DNA of 64,000 nt from PLanc-01 sp034678485 (GCA_034678485.1 JAXDBU010000056.1:1-64000), one strand, 5' to 3'. Shown: positions 17,188 to 26,710, counted from the stretch's first letter. A program made the numbers and translations. Notes: generated by a model not told the origin, from the letters alone.

Positions 17188-17471
17188 GGCCCAACGGATC
17201 CTGCCCGAGCGGAAACTGGTCTGTCTTTCGCGGGACATTATGGGACGAATCGAGCTGTGCAACGGCTGATCCCCCTGAACGGCCTGACCTTGGTCTGCTT
17301 GGAGACCACCCTGGTTGAGTCGATAGCGGTTGACGCGGAACGGATCAAAGCTGTAGACTGCCAACGTGCCCGGAATGGCCGCAGCCGCAGCGGTGGAATG
17401 TGGACGTCACATCACGCAGTGTGGCGGCAACCGCGAGGCGAATGGGACGGGAGTGAAAGGGGAGAACAGCC

Positions 17472-17957
17472 GTGCGGAAGGATTATCCCAAGACCAACGC
17501 GATCCGCTGCCTGCTCGAGCACGAGATCGAGTTCGAGCCCCTCTTCTATAAGTACGAGGAGCATGGCGGCACCCGCGTCTCCTCCAGGGAATTGGGTGTT
17601 GATGAGCACACGGTCGTCAAGACCTTGGTCATGGAGACCGACACGGGCGACCCCTTGATGGTGCTCATGCACGGCGACAACGAGGTCTCGACCAAACAAC
17701 TGGCTCGGATTCTCAATGTCAAATCGGTCTGCCCGTGCGATCCGAAGGTGGCAAATCGTCACAGCGGCTACCTGGTTGGTGGGACCAGTCCCTTTGGCAC
17801 GAAGCGGCGGATGCCGGTCTACTGCGAAGCGAGCATCCTGGACCTGGACAAGATCCACATCAACGGCGGCGCCCGCGGTTTCTTGGTCCGTATCGATCCC
17901 CGCGATCTACGGAAGGCTCTGGACGTGACGCCGGTTCAAGTGGCGATCTCCGGTTGA
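17472..17957 (+). CDS. ybaK: YbaK/EbsC-type aminoacyl-tRNA deacylase
   Basis: 161 residues from a GTG. YbaK-like proteins hydrolyse mischarged Cys-tRNA(Pro). Family blocks present: TNAIRCLLEHEIEFEPLFY, the lysine in DEHTVVKTLVMETD, LMVLMHGDNEVSTKQLARIL, and the GYLVGGTSPFGTKRRMPVY loop with YCEASILDLDKIHINGGARG. Length is normal. It converges with the M56 gene, with 21 bases between stops. Confidence 0.9.
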   Translation: MRKDYPKTNAIRCLLEHEIEFEPLFYKYEEHGGTRVSSRELGVDEHTVVKTLVMETDTGDPLMVLMHGDNEVSTKQLARILNVKSVCPCDPKVANRHSGYLVGGTSPFGTKRRMPVYCEASILDLDKIHINGGARGFLVRIDPRDLRKALDVTPVQVAISG

Positions 17958-17978
17958 TGCCGGTGGCGTCGTCAGTTG

Positions 17979-20900
17979 TCAGCCAGTCTGAGATACCTTA
18001 GTGAGCCACTTCTCTTTGATCGCGTCCAGGGATTGCCCATAGATCTCGGCGAGACGTCGGGCATTCTCCTTTCGGATGGTCTCCTGATCCGAGTTCCTCA
18101 GAGTCCCGTATGCCTGGAGGAACTTATCCTTGCCATGGACGTCGATCAGGAACTGGACGAACGAGCCCGCTTCGGGATAGGCCACGAACGGGCGGCTCCT
18201 GGCCGAACCGATCTCCGTGTAGCCCAGCAGTTCCGACAGGGGGATCCAGTCGCCTTTGGCCTTCAAGTCCCTGACACGCTGGTGGAGCGTCGTCTTGCCT
18301 CCGCCGAGATTCTCAAGTGCCGGCGCGCCGAGCGTCTCGGACATATAGGTGGCGAAGCCCTCGTTGAACAGGGCCGGCGGATTGCCCAACGGTCCCATCA
18401 GGATGTGCGTCGTCTCATGGTAGGGGTCCAGCCGTTCCTTTTCGTTATAGACCTCGACGATCGTGGTGCCATAGGCCCAGCCGGCCCCTTGGTGGCCGGT
18501 GGCACGTTGTTTGGTGTCGCCATCCTCGAAGAGGACCAAGCGGATGCGGACGTCGGAGTCCTTGCCGAGGAATCGGCAGATCTCGTCGAATCCCCTGTCC
18601 TTGTCTTGGGCGATCTGGTCGATCTGACGGGCGGCGGTCGAGTCCTTCAGGTAGTAGATGTCGAAATGGGCGGCGCTTCGCTTCTCCATCTTGGGAAGTA
18701 CGGAGTCTTCCCATCTGGTCTTACGCGCCTGATTGTCGGCGTCGCCGTCGATCCAGTCCACTTTCCAGAGGCCGTCTTCCTGTACGAGATCGATTGTCCA
18801 TTTCTGCTGCTCGTACGCCGCGGTCACGACCAGGGCATTGTCCCGGACCGCAACCAGTCCCGGCTTGAGTCCCAGGAACGCCTTGCGGAATCCAGTGGAA
18901 CCATCAGCGTCCTCGCTTTGTTCCATACGGCTCTTGAAGATCGCGAATTTGCGGAAGTACCCCGCATCCCTGTAGTCTCTCGTAAAGAGATTCCATGCGT
19001 CTTCGTACTGTTTCTGTCTGGCGCATGTCTGGATCGCGTCGAGGGCATCGACGGCGGCCTCAACTTGGTCGTCGGACGCCGCCGGCAGTGGCGAGCGAGG
19101 AGTCTCGCGTTGCGGCAGGTCGCGACCGAAGTACTTGTGCCTGTCGAGCCATTGGGCCCATGGCTCGCTGGCGAACCACTTCTCCGCGTCGAAACCAGCG
19201 GCCGGACCTGGATTATAGGAGGACAGTTCAACGTGGGCGCTGCCCGCGATTGCTCCGCGAAATGCGAAGGCACAGCGGGTCCATTGGGTCTGACCCGCCT
19301 GGATGGTGTCGAAGAACGTGGTGCCCCAGCCGCCTACGTCCGGCGAGCGGGCCTGGACGGATACGGCGAAGACCTGATCCTGCTCTGTGAGGTTCTGGAC
19401 CTGGATACGGACCGCGTTCTTGCCTTTCTGGATCGGGTCGAATTGAGTGTCCAGCACCTTCAGAATGGCGGGCGGTTTCGAGGCGCCCGACGCGTCCCGA
19501 GAGACCTGTTGCCCCTCATAGGAGACTTCATGCTGGTCGAACGTCGCACCGGTGTACCTGTGCTGTTCAAACCAGTCGTCGATGTTCAATGCATCCGCCG
19601 ACGTGGGATTGCAGAACCGCAGGCGAATCAGGGACGCGCTTTCGAGCGGGCCGAGGATCTCGAACTCGAATTGCATCGATTCGGTCTGGCCGGGTTTCAA
19701 GGGTTTGGTGAACTGACGTTGCCAGTTCCGAACGCTGGATTCCGTTCGGATGTCGAGCCCGAAGATCTGGTCGGCCTGGGAGGTGTTCTGAACCCGAAGA
19801 TGAACTGTGTTTCGGCCGGACTGGATCGGATCGATCTTGATGTCGGAGACCTTCAGATTACCGGTCGCGGCGTTGTTGCCCACCTGCGGCGTCGCGGGCT
19901 CTCTGTCCTGCTTCTGGATATCGAGGATCCTGGGCGTATAGCCTGCGATCCAGTCGATCTTCCAGAGATCGTCCTCGCGAACGAAATCGATGGTCCACGT
20001 CTGTTGGTCGAGAGTAGCTGTGAGTGCGAATACGCCGTCCGTTCTGACGACCTCTCGCGGCGTAAGCTTGAGAAAGTCCCCTCGCTCCCACGTGAAGGCC
20101 GAGTGCAGGGGATGCGTTGGCTCCATCGCCCTGCGGAACCATTCGAAACGCGTCTGGTACTCCGCGTTCTGGAAATCCTCGGTGAATCGCTGCCAGGCTG
20201 GTTCGTATTGACCTTGTCGGATGAGTCCCTGGATCTCCGTGAACGCCTGTGTTGCAGCCTGCGCATCGTCGGCAGAAGCGGGCTTGTGCGTGATCGCGTC
20301 CGGCTTGGCTTTGGGCAACTGACCGCTCGTGAACTGGCGTTTCTCGAAGTAGTGTTTGGAGTCGTAGTTCTCCCGTGTATCGGGATTGTGGAAGCTCAGA
20401 TTCACGTAGGTCCGGTCGGTGACCGGACCCTGGATCTTGAAGACCAAGCGGACCGGCTTGTTCTCCTGGGGGCCGATGGTCTCGAAGAACCCGGCTCCCC
20501 ATCCGACGCCATCCACGCCGTAGTCCGGCGAACGCGTGTAGATGTGGGTCGCGAAGAGCTGCTTCCTGTCGGAGGTGTTCTTGACGGTAATGTGCACCAC
20601 GTTCTTGCCTTGATGGGTGGGCTCGAATCGGACATCCTGGATTTGCAGGCAGCTCTCGGGCAGCTTGACGCCGTACTTGTCCAGTCGATCTCCTCCGACG
20701 GCGACGAATTCCACGTGCCCATCGGCGAATACGATGTTCGTTCCCTCGCCCGTTCGCAGCAGTGTCAGATCGCAGGCCAGTGGCATTTGGCCCAGATCGG
20801 CAGAGGGTCTCTTCTTGCCGGCCGCGAGATACTCTGCGTGTTGCGATGTGAAACTCACAACATCGTCGAGCGAATCCCTGGCGATGTACTCGCTCAGCAG

Positions 20901-22124
20901 GGACATGAGTCCATCGGGGTACGCGCCGTCATGAGCGTCAGCGTATCTGCCGAGCCCCTCACCGATTTGATGCAGCCTCAAAGCGGAGATCCTGCGGTTC
21001 TCCTGCGTCGAATCAGTCTGGGTTTTGGCTTGGCTGTCCGTTGTGTTCGCGGCAGCCTTCTCGGAAGGGCGGTTCGTCAGCGCCAGCGTGGTCGGGACGA
21101 CGCAAAGGGCCAACAGCGAAATGACAGCGGCCGCCAGCACGCTGGGTCGTCCATGGAAGCTCTTTCCGGGCTGCAGCATGGTCCTGATCCTTTCCTCGAT
21201 GTTCTTCACCGGCCCGGCCACCGCCAGCGACGGCACCTGGCGAAGAGAACTGTGTTCGTTCAGCAGCGTCTCGACGATAGCCCGGCTGTACTCCCTGGGT
21301 CGGGCGCCGAGCCGGGCAATCGCCATCTCATCACACGACTTCTCCCGCTCGGCGCGGATTTGCCGATTGGCCCACCAGACGAGCGGGTGAAACCAGAAGA
21401 GTGCTTGTGAGACGACCTGCAGCAGGTTGACCGCGGCGTCGCAGCGGAGGACGTGGCTGAGCTCATGGGCCAGAACGTCCTTCTGATGTCCGCGTCGATC
21501 CGCGGAGGTGAAGGACGCCGGCAGGTAGATGTCGCCGCGGAATAGGCCCCAGACGAACGGCTGACCGATGCCTTCGACGAGCCAGATGTTCGGTATCCGC
21601 TGCCCGCCGGCTGGTGGCAACAGTCCGCACAATTCACTGCGAACCCCTTCGGGAGGAACCCGACGTTCGCGAAGGAGCCACCGCGTCATTCGTCCCGCCT
21701 TCCAGGCAACGGCCGCGACAAACAGCACGGCACCTGCCAGCCAGGCGATTGCCATGGCCTCACGAAGGGTGATGTCCGCGGCCAAGCCTGATTTGGCCCC
21801 CGTCTGATCGGGGGCGATGTCCCACGGCAGGGCGAGGTCCGCCGGTGGAGCCTCCGCGACGGCCGTCACGCCAGTCTCCGCATACGCGCGATCGGGCGGG
21901 TAGATCGGCACAGCCTCGGGCGATCGCGGCAGGATGGGCAGCGCGATCCCCAGGACCGGCGGCACGAGGCACTTCGCGGGCACCAGCAGCCAAAGGAAGT
22001 ACCGCACATGGGCACTGTGGTTTCTCAGTAGGTAGGTAACCACCCCGATCCCGGCGGCCAACACTACCACCTGCCAGCTCTGGCTCCACAGATGATCGGC
22101 AATCTGACTCAGCGTCGCGTTCAT
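17979..22124 (-). CDS. BlaR1-like M56 sensor protease with second C-terminal HExxH peptidase domain
   Basis: 1381 residues from ATG 22124 (GGAGGG eight bases upstream; ATG 22139 is an alternative). Residues 1-350 form the M56 module: membrane helices, HELSHVLRC (zinc HExxH at about 220-224), downstream glutamate in EREKSCDEMA, and a final helix (VLAAAVISLLALCVVPTTLAL). Outside the membrane follow an H-X9-DG pseudopilin-like segment (TNIVFADGHVEFVAVGG), three beta-sandwich repeats (QIQDVRFEPTHQGKN, KVSDIKIDPIQSGRN, KVLDTQFDPIQKGKN) alternating with two NTF2-like repeats (WTIDFVREDDLWKIDWIAG; WTIDLVQEDGLWKVDWIDG), and a peptidase-MA-like gluzincin domain with HETTH at 1236-1240 and a glutamate at 1255 (FNEGFATYMSE). 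It is cotranscribed with blaI. By analogy it senses an extracellular signal and triggers BlaI inactivation; the ligand is unknown. Confidence 0.85.
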   Translation of the reverse strand: MNATLSQIADHLWSQSWQVVVLAAGIGVVTYLLRNHSAHVRYFLWLLVPAKCLVPPVLGIALPILPRSPEAVPIYPPDRAYAETGVTAVAEAPPADLALPWDIAPDQTGAKSGLAADITLREAMAIAWLAGAVLFVAAVAWKAGRMTRWLLRERRVPPEGVRSELCGLLPPAGGQRIPNIWLVEGIGQPFVWGLFRGDIYLPASFTSADRRGHQKDVLAHELSHVLRCDAAVNLLQVVSQALFWFHPLVWWANRQIRAEREKSCDEMAIARLGARPREYSRAIVETLLNEHSSLRQVPSLAVAGPVKNIEERIRTMLQPGKSFHGRPSVLAAAVISLLALCVVPTTLALTNRPSEKAAANTTDSQAKTQTDSTQENRRISALRLHQIGEGLGRYADAHDGAYPDGLMSLLSEYIARDSLDDVVSFTSQHAEYLAAGKKRPSADLGQMPLACDLTLLRTGEGTNIVFADGHVEFVAVGGDRLDKYGVKLPESCLQIQDVRFEPTHQGKNVVHITVKNTSDRKQLFATHIYTRSPDYGVDGVGWGAGFFETIGPQENKPVRLVFKIQGPVTDRTYVNLSFHNPDTRENYDSKHYFEKRQFTSGQLPKAKPDAITHKPASADDAQAATQAFTEIQGLIRQGQYEPAWQRFTEDFQNAEYQTRFEWFRRAMEPTHPLHSAFTWERGDFLKLTPREVVRTDGVFALTATLDQQTWTIDFVREDDLWKIDWIAGYTPRILDIQKQDREPATPQVGNNAATGNLKVSDIKIDPIQSGRNTVHLRVQNTSQADQIFGLDIRTESSVRNWQRQFTKPLKPGQTESMQFEFEILGPLESASLIRLRFCNPTSADALNIDDWFEQHRYTGATFDQHEVSYEGQQVSRDASGASKPPAILKVLDTQFDPIQKGKNAVRIQVQNLTEQDQVFAVSVQARSPDVGGWGTTFFDTIQAGQTQWTRCAFAFRGAIAGSAHVELSSYNPGPAAGFDAEKWFASEPWAQWLDRHKYFGRDLPQRETPRSPLPAASDDQVEAAVDALDAIQTCARQKQYEDAWNLFTRDYRDAGYFRKFAIFKSRMEQSEDADGSTGFRKAFLGLKPGLVAVRDNALVVTAAYEQQKWTIDLVQEDGLWKVDWIDGDADNQARKTRWEDSVLPKMEKRSAAHFDIYYLKDSTAARQIDQIAQDKDRGFDEICRFLGKDSDVRIRLVLFEDGDTKQRATGHQGAGWAYGTTIVEVYNEKERLDPYHETTHILMGPLGNPPALFNEGFATYMSETLGAPALENLGGGKTTLHQRVRDLKAKGDWIPLSELLGYTEIGSARSRPFVAYPEAGSFVQFLIDVHGKDKFLQAYGTLRNSDQETIRKENARRLAEIYGQSLDAIKEKWLTKVSQTG

Positions 22125-22151
22125 GGATGTTCCCTCCATCGGGGGTATCCG

Positions 22152-22526
22152 CTATTCGTTCTCCACGAGTTTCTTGAGTCGTTCGAGATCGTCGGCATCG
22201 ATGCGCCCGTGCTCGGCCAGGTGCTGCACGAGCGGGATGGCGTCGCCGCCGAAGAGTCGTTCAAGGAAGTCGTTGACGGACCGCTTGATGACGTGGTCCT
22301 GTGCGACCGCAGGGTAGAAGATGTGGGCTTTGCCCTCGACCCGGTGCTTCAGGTAGCCTTTCTTCTCCAATCGTCGCAGCAGGGTCTGGACGGTCGCATA
22401 GGCGATCTTCCGCTGTGCAGGCAGCTTGTCGCAGATCTGTTGGACCGCGGCGTCCTTCAGTTGCCACACGAGTCGCAGGATTTCCGTTTCGCACGGGCTC
22501 AGGGGCGGCAATGGCTCTCTGGTCAT
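22152..22526 (-). CDS. BlaI/MecI/CopY-family transcriptional repressor
   Basis: 124 residues from ATG 22526 with AGGAGA upstream. The winged helix is clear: LSPCETEILRLVWQL, AYATVQTLLRRLEKKGYLKH, VEGKAHIFYPAV; the C-terminal dimerisation helices follow (KRSVNDFLERLFGGDAIPLV). Such repressors are cleaved after activation of a partner M56 protease, which here is the next gene 27 bases downstream. Two TACAnnTGTA sites lie just upstream, implying autoregulation. Confidence 0.92.
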   Translation of the reverse strand: MTREPLPPLSPCETEILRLVWQLKDAAVQQICDKLPAQRKIAYATVQTLLRRLEKKGYLKHRVEGKAHIFYPAVAQDHVIKRSVNDFLERLFGGDAIPLVQHLAEHGRIDADDLERLKKLVENE

Positions 22527-22540
22527 GGGTATTCTCCTTG

Positions 22541-22574
22541 TACATGTGTACAACTATTATGACGTACAAATGTA
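22541..22574 (-). promoter_or_regulatory. Two BlaI-type operators
   Basis: TACATGTGTA (22541-22550) and TACAAATGTA (22565-22574), both fitting the BlaI/MecI operator TACAnnTGTA, with starts 24 bases apart. A CATAAT -10-like box lies between them on the minus strand. The first site is immediately before the ribosome site of the repressor gene. Confidence 0.8.
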
Positions 22575-22625
22575 CAAGATGTTGCTGAAAAAAAGAAGAA
22601 AAAGAGGGGCAGGGGGGCAGGGCGC

Positions 22626-22657
22626 AAAAACAAGACCCTCCGTCGAGCCGGAGGGTC
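22626..22657 (-). terminator. Rho-independent terminator of csrA
   Basis: On the minus strand the stem GACCCTCCG...CGGAGGGTC (loop GCTCGA region) is followed by TTGTTTTTG. It lies about 45 bases after the csrA stop. Confidence 0.85.
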
Positions 22658-22700
22658 GTCGATCTTCACTGTGAAATTGGAGTAGAACGAGAGGGCCGGT

Positions 22701-22955
22701 TTACTTCTGTGTTGCCTTTTCGGACTTATCGGCCTTCTCCGGATGCTCGTTGTTGCCGCCGGTCTCGGCCTGCCCGTCCGCCTGCTGGGCCTTCTCGCGT
22801 TGGATCGCGTCGTAGATCTCGCGCCGGTGGACGGGGATGTGCTTCGGGGCCGTAATCCCCAAACGCACCTTGTCGCCTCGTACATCGACGATGGTGATCT
22901 CGACCTCGTCACCAATCATGATGGACTCGTCTTTCTGTCTGCTCAAGACCAACAT
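22701..22955 (-). CDS. csrA: Carbon storage/translation regulator CsrA
   Basis: 84 residues from ATG 22955, with AAGGAG six bases upstream. RNA-binding regulator that binds GGA motifs in leaders. The beta-strand core MLVLSRQKDESIMIGDEVEI and GDKVRLGITAPKHIPVHRRE, with the C-terminal helix, are canonical. The tail beyond residue 60 (QQADGQAETGGNNEHPEKAD) is an added acidic/polar extension. Monocistronic, ending in its own terminator. Confidence 0.95.
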   Translation of the reverse strand: MLVLSRQKDESIMIGDEVEITIVDVRGDKVRLGITAPKHIPVHRREIYDAIQREKAQQADGQAETGGNNEHPEKADKSEKATQK

Positions 22956-23275
22956 CGCCAACTCCTTTTATCGGCTGGTTTCACAATGCTCCTCCACGAG
23001 AGGAAGGACTCACTTGTTCATGTAGCCGATTCTTCCACATTCCCTATGTGCGGCTGCCCTGTTCTTATCCTGACCGTGCAACAAGTCGCCGTGACAGCCC
23101 GGATGTCCTTGGCCCCGCATCTGTGCCCTTGAGGGTTTCAAGACATCCTTATTTCGACTGATTTGGGGAGGGAGACCAGCCAATTCCAGTTTTCTTCGTT
23201 TCGCGGGATCTCGCTATGGGACGTTGCGTGCGCAAGTCCCTTAAAAAGCACACTTTAGGAGAAAGAGGGAGGGCG
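22956..23275. other. Spacer upstream of csrA
   Basis: About 320 bases without a recognisable gene. It should hold the csrA promoter; no sites could be assigned with confidence. Confidence 0.4.
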
Positions 23276-23298
23276 AAAAAACCGCCAAAAGCGGGCGG
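23276..23298 (-). terminator. Rho-independent terminator after membrane protein gene
   Basis: Minus strand CCGCC, loop CGCTTTT, GGCGG followed by TTTTTT, directly after the stop at 23302. Confidence 0.8.
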
Positions 23299-23301
23299 AA
23301 A

Positions 23302-24192
23302 TCACCCCGTTTCATGTGTTCGCCAGTAGTCATATCGGACCGCCATCCAGTATCCGAGCACGGAACCGAGTGCTCCGAGGACGACGAGCTGGATCGGCAG
23401 AATCGCGAAAACGCTGTGGGGGAAGAAGGTCGCGGGACAGGTCTCCGCATATCGCTGGATCATCTCGGTTCGGTAGTACACGAGCTGCGCGAGAGCGATC
23501 ACGAGCAACGAGGCCATCGCGGGCCACACGTAGCTCAAGTCGAGGAACTTCTTGACGACGAACGCCGCAACCGCAAAGGCTCCGAGCACGGCAAAGAGGA
23601 TCTGGCCAACGACCGGCTGAGCCGCCATGTCACGCGGCATCACCAGGTTCTGGCCCAGAATGCCCACGAAGAACAGCGAAATCAACACCGACACCGCCAG
23701 TGCGATCAACACGTTGACATAGGCATCCGGCCGGCGGCCTTTCGAAGAATCGTCGTCCGACAGCGGCTTTGAGGCGGGAAGCAATCTCTGGGCGAGCAGG
23801 ACCCCGCCAAACCCGACAGCGACGATCAGCAACCAGTAGAGTGGTTCGACGCGAAGGGAGTGTACCAGCGAGATACGTTCGGCGATCTGGCTGTGCGTCT
23901 GCGTCAGGGCCTGCATGGAACCGGAACGGCCGGCCCAGACGGTCAGGCCGAAGGGCACGCCGAGAATGCCGATCTCGCGACCGTGCGGCCAGGCGATGAA
24001 GTACCCCACGAAGCCGACTGCAGACGCCAGAACCAGCAGCAACAGGGTGCCGGACAGGCTGATGCCCGACGCGCGGACAGGCATCAACGGGTCCGCCGGC
24101 GACGCCAGCGGCCAAGCGAGAATCCCGATGACGACGATGCCCAGAGTCGCCACCGCGGCGATCCTGAGCTTGTTGATCCAAGTCAATTCCAT
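23302..24192 (-). CDS. Hypothetical polytopic membrane protein
   Basis: 296 residues with about seven hydrophobic segments, e.g. LRIAAVATLGIVVIGILAWP, GTLLLLVLASAVGFVGYFIA, VLIALAVSVLISLFFVGILG, LVVLGALGSVLGYWMAV. A charged hydrophilic loop (SKPLSDDDSSKGRRPDAY) separates two halves. Not recognised; no catalytic motif seen. It stands alone, with its own terminator and a 220-base upstream spacer. Confidence 0.7.
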   Translation of the reverse strand: MELTWINKLRIAAVATLGIVVIGILAWPLASPADPLMPVRASGISLSGTLLLLVLASAVGFVGYFIAWPHGREIGILGVPFGLTVWAGRSGSMQALTQTHSQIAERISLVHSLRVEPLYWLLIVAVGFGGVLLAQRLLPASKPLSDDDSSKGRRPDAYVNVLIALAVSVLISLFFVGILGQNLVMPRDMAAQPVVGQILFAVLGAFAVAAFVVKKFLDLSYVWPAMASLLVIALAQLVYYRTEMIQRYAETCPATFFPHSVFAILPIQLVVLGALGSVLGYWMAVRYDYWRTHETG

Positions 24193-24412
24193 ACGTACAG
24201 CTCCGAAAGTGGCTTTAGACTACCGCCCACAGAGAGTCCTGTCAACGCCATCACCGCTATCGACGTGGACACACGTCCGCTCACGTGCGGTTTGTTGTTG
24301 ACGGCACTCGGTCCGTTCTTCACGATGGGCGCTCTGAGTGCCTGTGGGACGGTTTGTCCTGCAGGTCTATCGGCACGAATCGTGGGTGGGTCGACGATCT
24401 GGTGGGTAGGAT

Positions 24413-24973
24413 ATGGCAAATGTGCTTGTCGTTGTCGGCAGTCCCCGCAAGGGGGGGAATACGGAGATCCTGCTGGCTCGGATTGCCGAGGGGGCGACGT
24501 CCGCAGGGGCCTCGGTGGAGACGATCCGTCTGGGCGATCTGCAAATCCGTGAGTGCGACGGCTGTCACGCCTGCTGGCGGGGTCGGCCGTGCAGCAAGGA
24601 CGACGACATGCGGGACCTCTATGCCAGGATCGGCGCCTGTGACGTCGTCGTCTTCGGGACGCCCGTGTACTGGTACGGACCGACGGCCCTGATGAAGGCC
24701 TTCATCGACCGCTTCGTGTATTTCAACAGCCCTGCGAATCGGCCCCTGGTGCGGGGCAAGCGGGCGGCGGTGGCCGTTGTCTTGGAGGAGACGCACGAGG
24801 AAACCTGGCGGCCGGTCGTCGAGTTCTTCCAGAAGAGCCTGGCATATCTCGAAATGGACTTGGCCGAGACGATCGTCGTTCCGGGCGTCGGAGACAAGGG
24901 GGCGATCCGCCGTGAGACGCAGCGGCTGGAGGAGGCGTATCGTCTGGGCGTCCGACTGGTGACAGAGCCATAG
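24413..24973 (+). CDS. NADPH-dependent FMN reductase / iron-sulfur flavoprotein-like
   Basis: 186 residues with a flavodoxin-like fold: VLVVVGSPRKGGNTEILLAR is the FMN phosphate loop, VVVFGTPVYWYGPTALMKAF the second FMN loop. Four cysteines in ECDGCHACWRGRPC resemble the compact cluster motif of iron-sulfur flavoproteins (Isf), so a 4Fe-4S cluster is possible. Electron donor and acceptor unknown. Confidence 0.82.
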   Translation: MANVLVVVGSPRKGGNTEILLARIAEGATSAGASVETIRLGDLQIRECDGCHACWRGRPCSKDDDMRDLYARIGACDVVVFGTPVYWYGPTALMKAFIDRFVYFNSPANRPLVRGKRAAVAVVLEETHEETWRPVVEFFQKSLAYLEMDLAETIVVPGVGDKGAIRRETQRLEEAYRLGVRLVTEP

Positions 24974-25091
24974 CGTTTGCAGGCGTGACCACGGCGCCGA
25001 TCGACGCTCAGAAAGCATGGACAGGACGGCAATGTGTCCGGTATCCTGTATCCGGCCGAAAACCATGCGCTTGACCCGTGAGGAGCGTCAG

Positions 25092-25304
25092 ATGGACAGG
25101 CACGAAGCGTTCACGCTGATTGAACTGCTGGTTGTCATCGCGATCATCGCCGTTCTCATGGCAATCCTGATGCCGGCGCTGCAACGGGCACGGGAACAGG
25201 GCCAACGGGAGGCGTGCCTCAACAACACGAAGCAGTTGGCTCTTGCGTGGATACTGTACGCCGACGAGCATCTGGGGCAAGATGGGGTACACGCCGTAGG
25301 TTGA
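25092..25304 (+). pseudogene. Truncated DUF1559-type pseudopilin
   Basis: From ATG 25092 (AGGAGC upstream): HEAFTLIELLVVIAIIAVLM is a class III prepilin N-terminus, with cleavage expected before FTLIELL. The next residues (AREQGQREACLNNTKQLALA, WILYADEH) match the start of DUF1559-like pseudopilins, which normally run 200-300 residues and end in H-X9-DG. Here the frame stops after 70 residues and no continuation is seen downstream in any frame, so it is a remnant or an isolated pilin-like peptide. Confidence 0.65.
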
Positions 25305-25462
25305 CACTTCCGACTCTCGCATTGTCGCGCGCCATCAGGGCTTGTTGTTGCGTTCGCCTGGATTCCCGCCAGGGCAATTGACATGCGCCAAGACTTTCGG
25401 GATAATCCCGCACTTTGTCTTCAGTCTGCAACCGGACCTGGTCGGAGTGTGATCTCTCGCCC

Positions 25463-26710
25463 ATGTATGCATTGGCTGCTATTTGTGTTTCTCTGCTGGT
25501 TCTCGTGGTCCTTCTGCGATTCCGCGTGCGGATCGGACAGGCGATGACGATCTCCGCGGTGCTGCTGGCGGCACTGCTGTGCGTCACGCCGGGACAGATG
25601 GGGGCCTGGCTGGCGACGGAATGGCGGGACCGGCCCTTCACGGAGACGACGCCGTACTTGTTCGTCTCGCTGACCCTGCTTCTGCTGCTGGTGAACGTGA
25701 TGGGCGAGGCGATGGGGCAGATCGGCCTTTCGGCCCGTCTTGTGCCCGCGATGCATGGGTTGTTCCGCAGTCGGCGGGTGGCCCTGGCGGCGATCCCGCT
25801 GATCATGGGTCTTCTGCCTACGCCGGGAGGGATCATGCTCTCGGCCCCGATGGTCCGCGAAGCGGGCGATAGAATCGGCGTCGAACGCAGTCGCGTAGCC
25901 GCGATCAATTTCTTCTTCCGCCATCAGTGGGAGCCGGTCTGGCCGCTGTTTCCCGCGACGCCGCTGATCGTGAACATGCTGGGGGTCGCGCCGGCGACTC
26001 TCGTGCTCTATCATGCGGCCCTGGCCGGCGCGGGGTTGGTGGGCGGCGTCGTGTTCCTCCTGCTGACGGGCATGCCGCCGCGACGGGCCGGGCACATGGA
26101 AGCCCGGGCGGGCCTCGGTTCCCATCTGAAGGACCTGGCGCTGGTCTTCTGGCCGATCCTGCTCACCGCGGCGCTGTACGTGAAATGGCACGTACCGCCC
26201 GCCATTGGAATACTGGTGGCGATCCTGGGCCTGTTGCTGCTGCACCGGGTAAGCCCGCGTCGCTGGCCGGCGATCTTCAAGGCCGCCCGCGAGCCGGACA
26301 TCGTCCTGCTGCTGTTCGGCGCCCTGTGGTTCAAGCTGAATCTCGAAGCGGGCGGCGCGGTGGGCGACGTGGTCGCCTTCTTTGAGCAGATGCACATGCC
26401 GCCCTTGCTGGTCGTATTCGTGCTGCCGTTTCTGGTGAGCTTCAGCACGGGCGTGACCACGCCGACCGTGGCGATCACGTATCCGTTCCTGATGTCGTTC
26501 ATCCGAACGGGAGATCACGTGGAGCTTGGGGTCGAGACACTGGCTTTCGCGGGCGTCGTGTTCGGACTGGCCATCAGCCCGATTCATCTGTGCCTGGCGC
26601 TGTCGGCCAGCTACTTCAATACCTCGTTGATGCGGATCATCCTCAGAGTGCTGCCGGCGGCGCTGTGCGCGGTCGCAGCCGGTCTTGCCGTTGCGATGTT
26701 GAGTTCGTGA
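25463..26710 (+). CDS. DUF401-family integral membrane protein (putative permease)
   Basis: 415 residues from ATG 25463 (the open frame begins at 25415). Ten or more membrane helices. Characteristic DUF401 sequence: PLIMGLLPTPGGIMLSAPMV, FFFRHQWEPVWPLFPA, LPFLVSFSTGVTTPTVAITY, FGLAISPIHLCLALSASYF. The paired re-entrant-like Gly/Pro/Thr motifs in both halves resemble IT-superfamily transporters (DctM/CitM-like), so an anion transporter is likely by inference. Substrate unknown. Confidence 0.85.
   Translation: MYALAAICVSLLVLVVLLRFRVRIGQAMTISAVLLAALLCVTPGQMGAWLATEWRDRPFTETTPYLFVSLTLLLLLVNVMGEAMGQIGLSARLVPAMHGLFRSRRVALAAIPLIMGLLPTPGGIMLSAPMVREAGDRIGVERSRVAAINFFFRHQWEPVWPLFPATPLIVNMLGVAPATLVLYHAALAGAGLVGGVVFLLLTGMPPRRAGHMEARAGLGSHLKDLALVFWPILLTAALYVKWHVPPAIGILVAILGLLLLHRVSPRRWPAIFKAAREPDIVLLLFGALWFKLNLEAGGAVGDVVAFFEQMHMPPLLVVFVLPFLVSFSTGVTTPTVAITYPFLMSFIRTGDHVELGVETLAFAGVVFGLAISPIHLCLALSASYFNTSLMRIILRVLPAALCAVAAGLAVAMLSS

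Noticed and set aside
18156..21410. Long plus-strand ORF opposite the M56 gene
   Set aside because: Antisense shadow typical of GC-rich DNA; no family motifs, while the minus strand has clear M56 domains.
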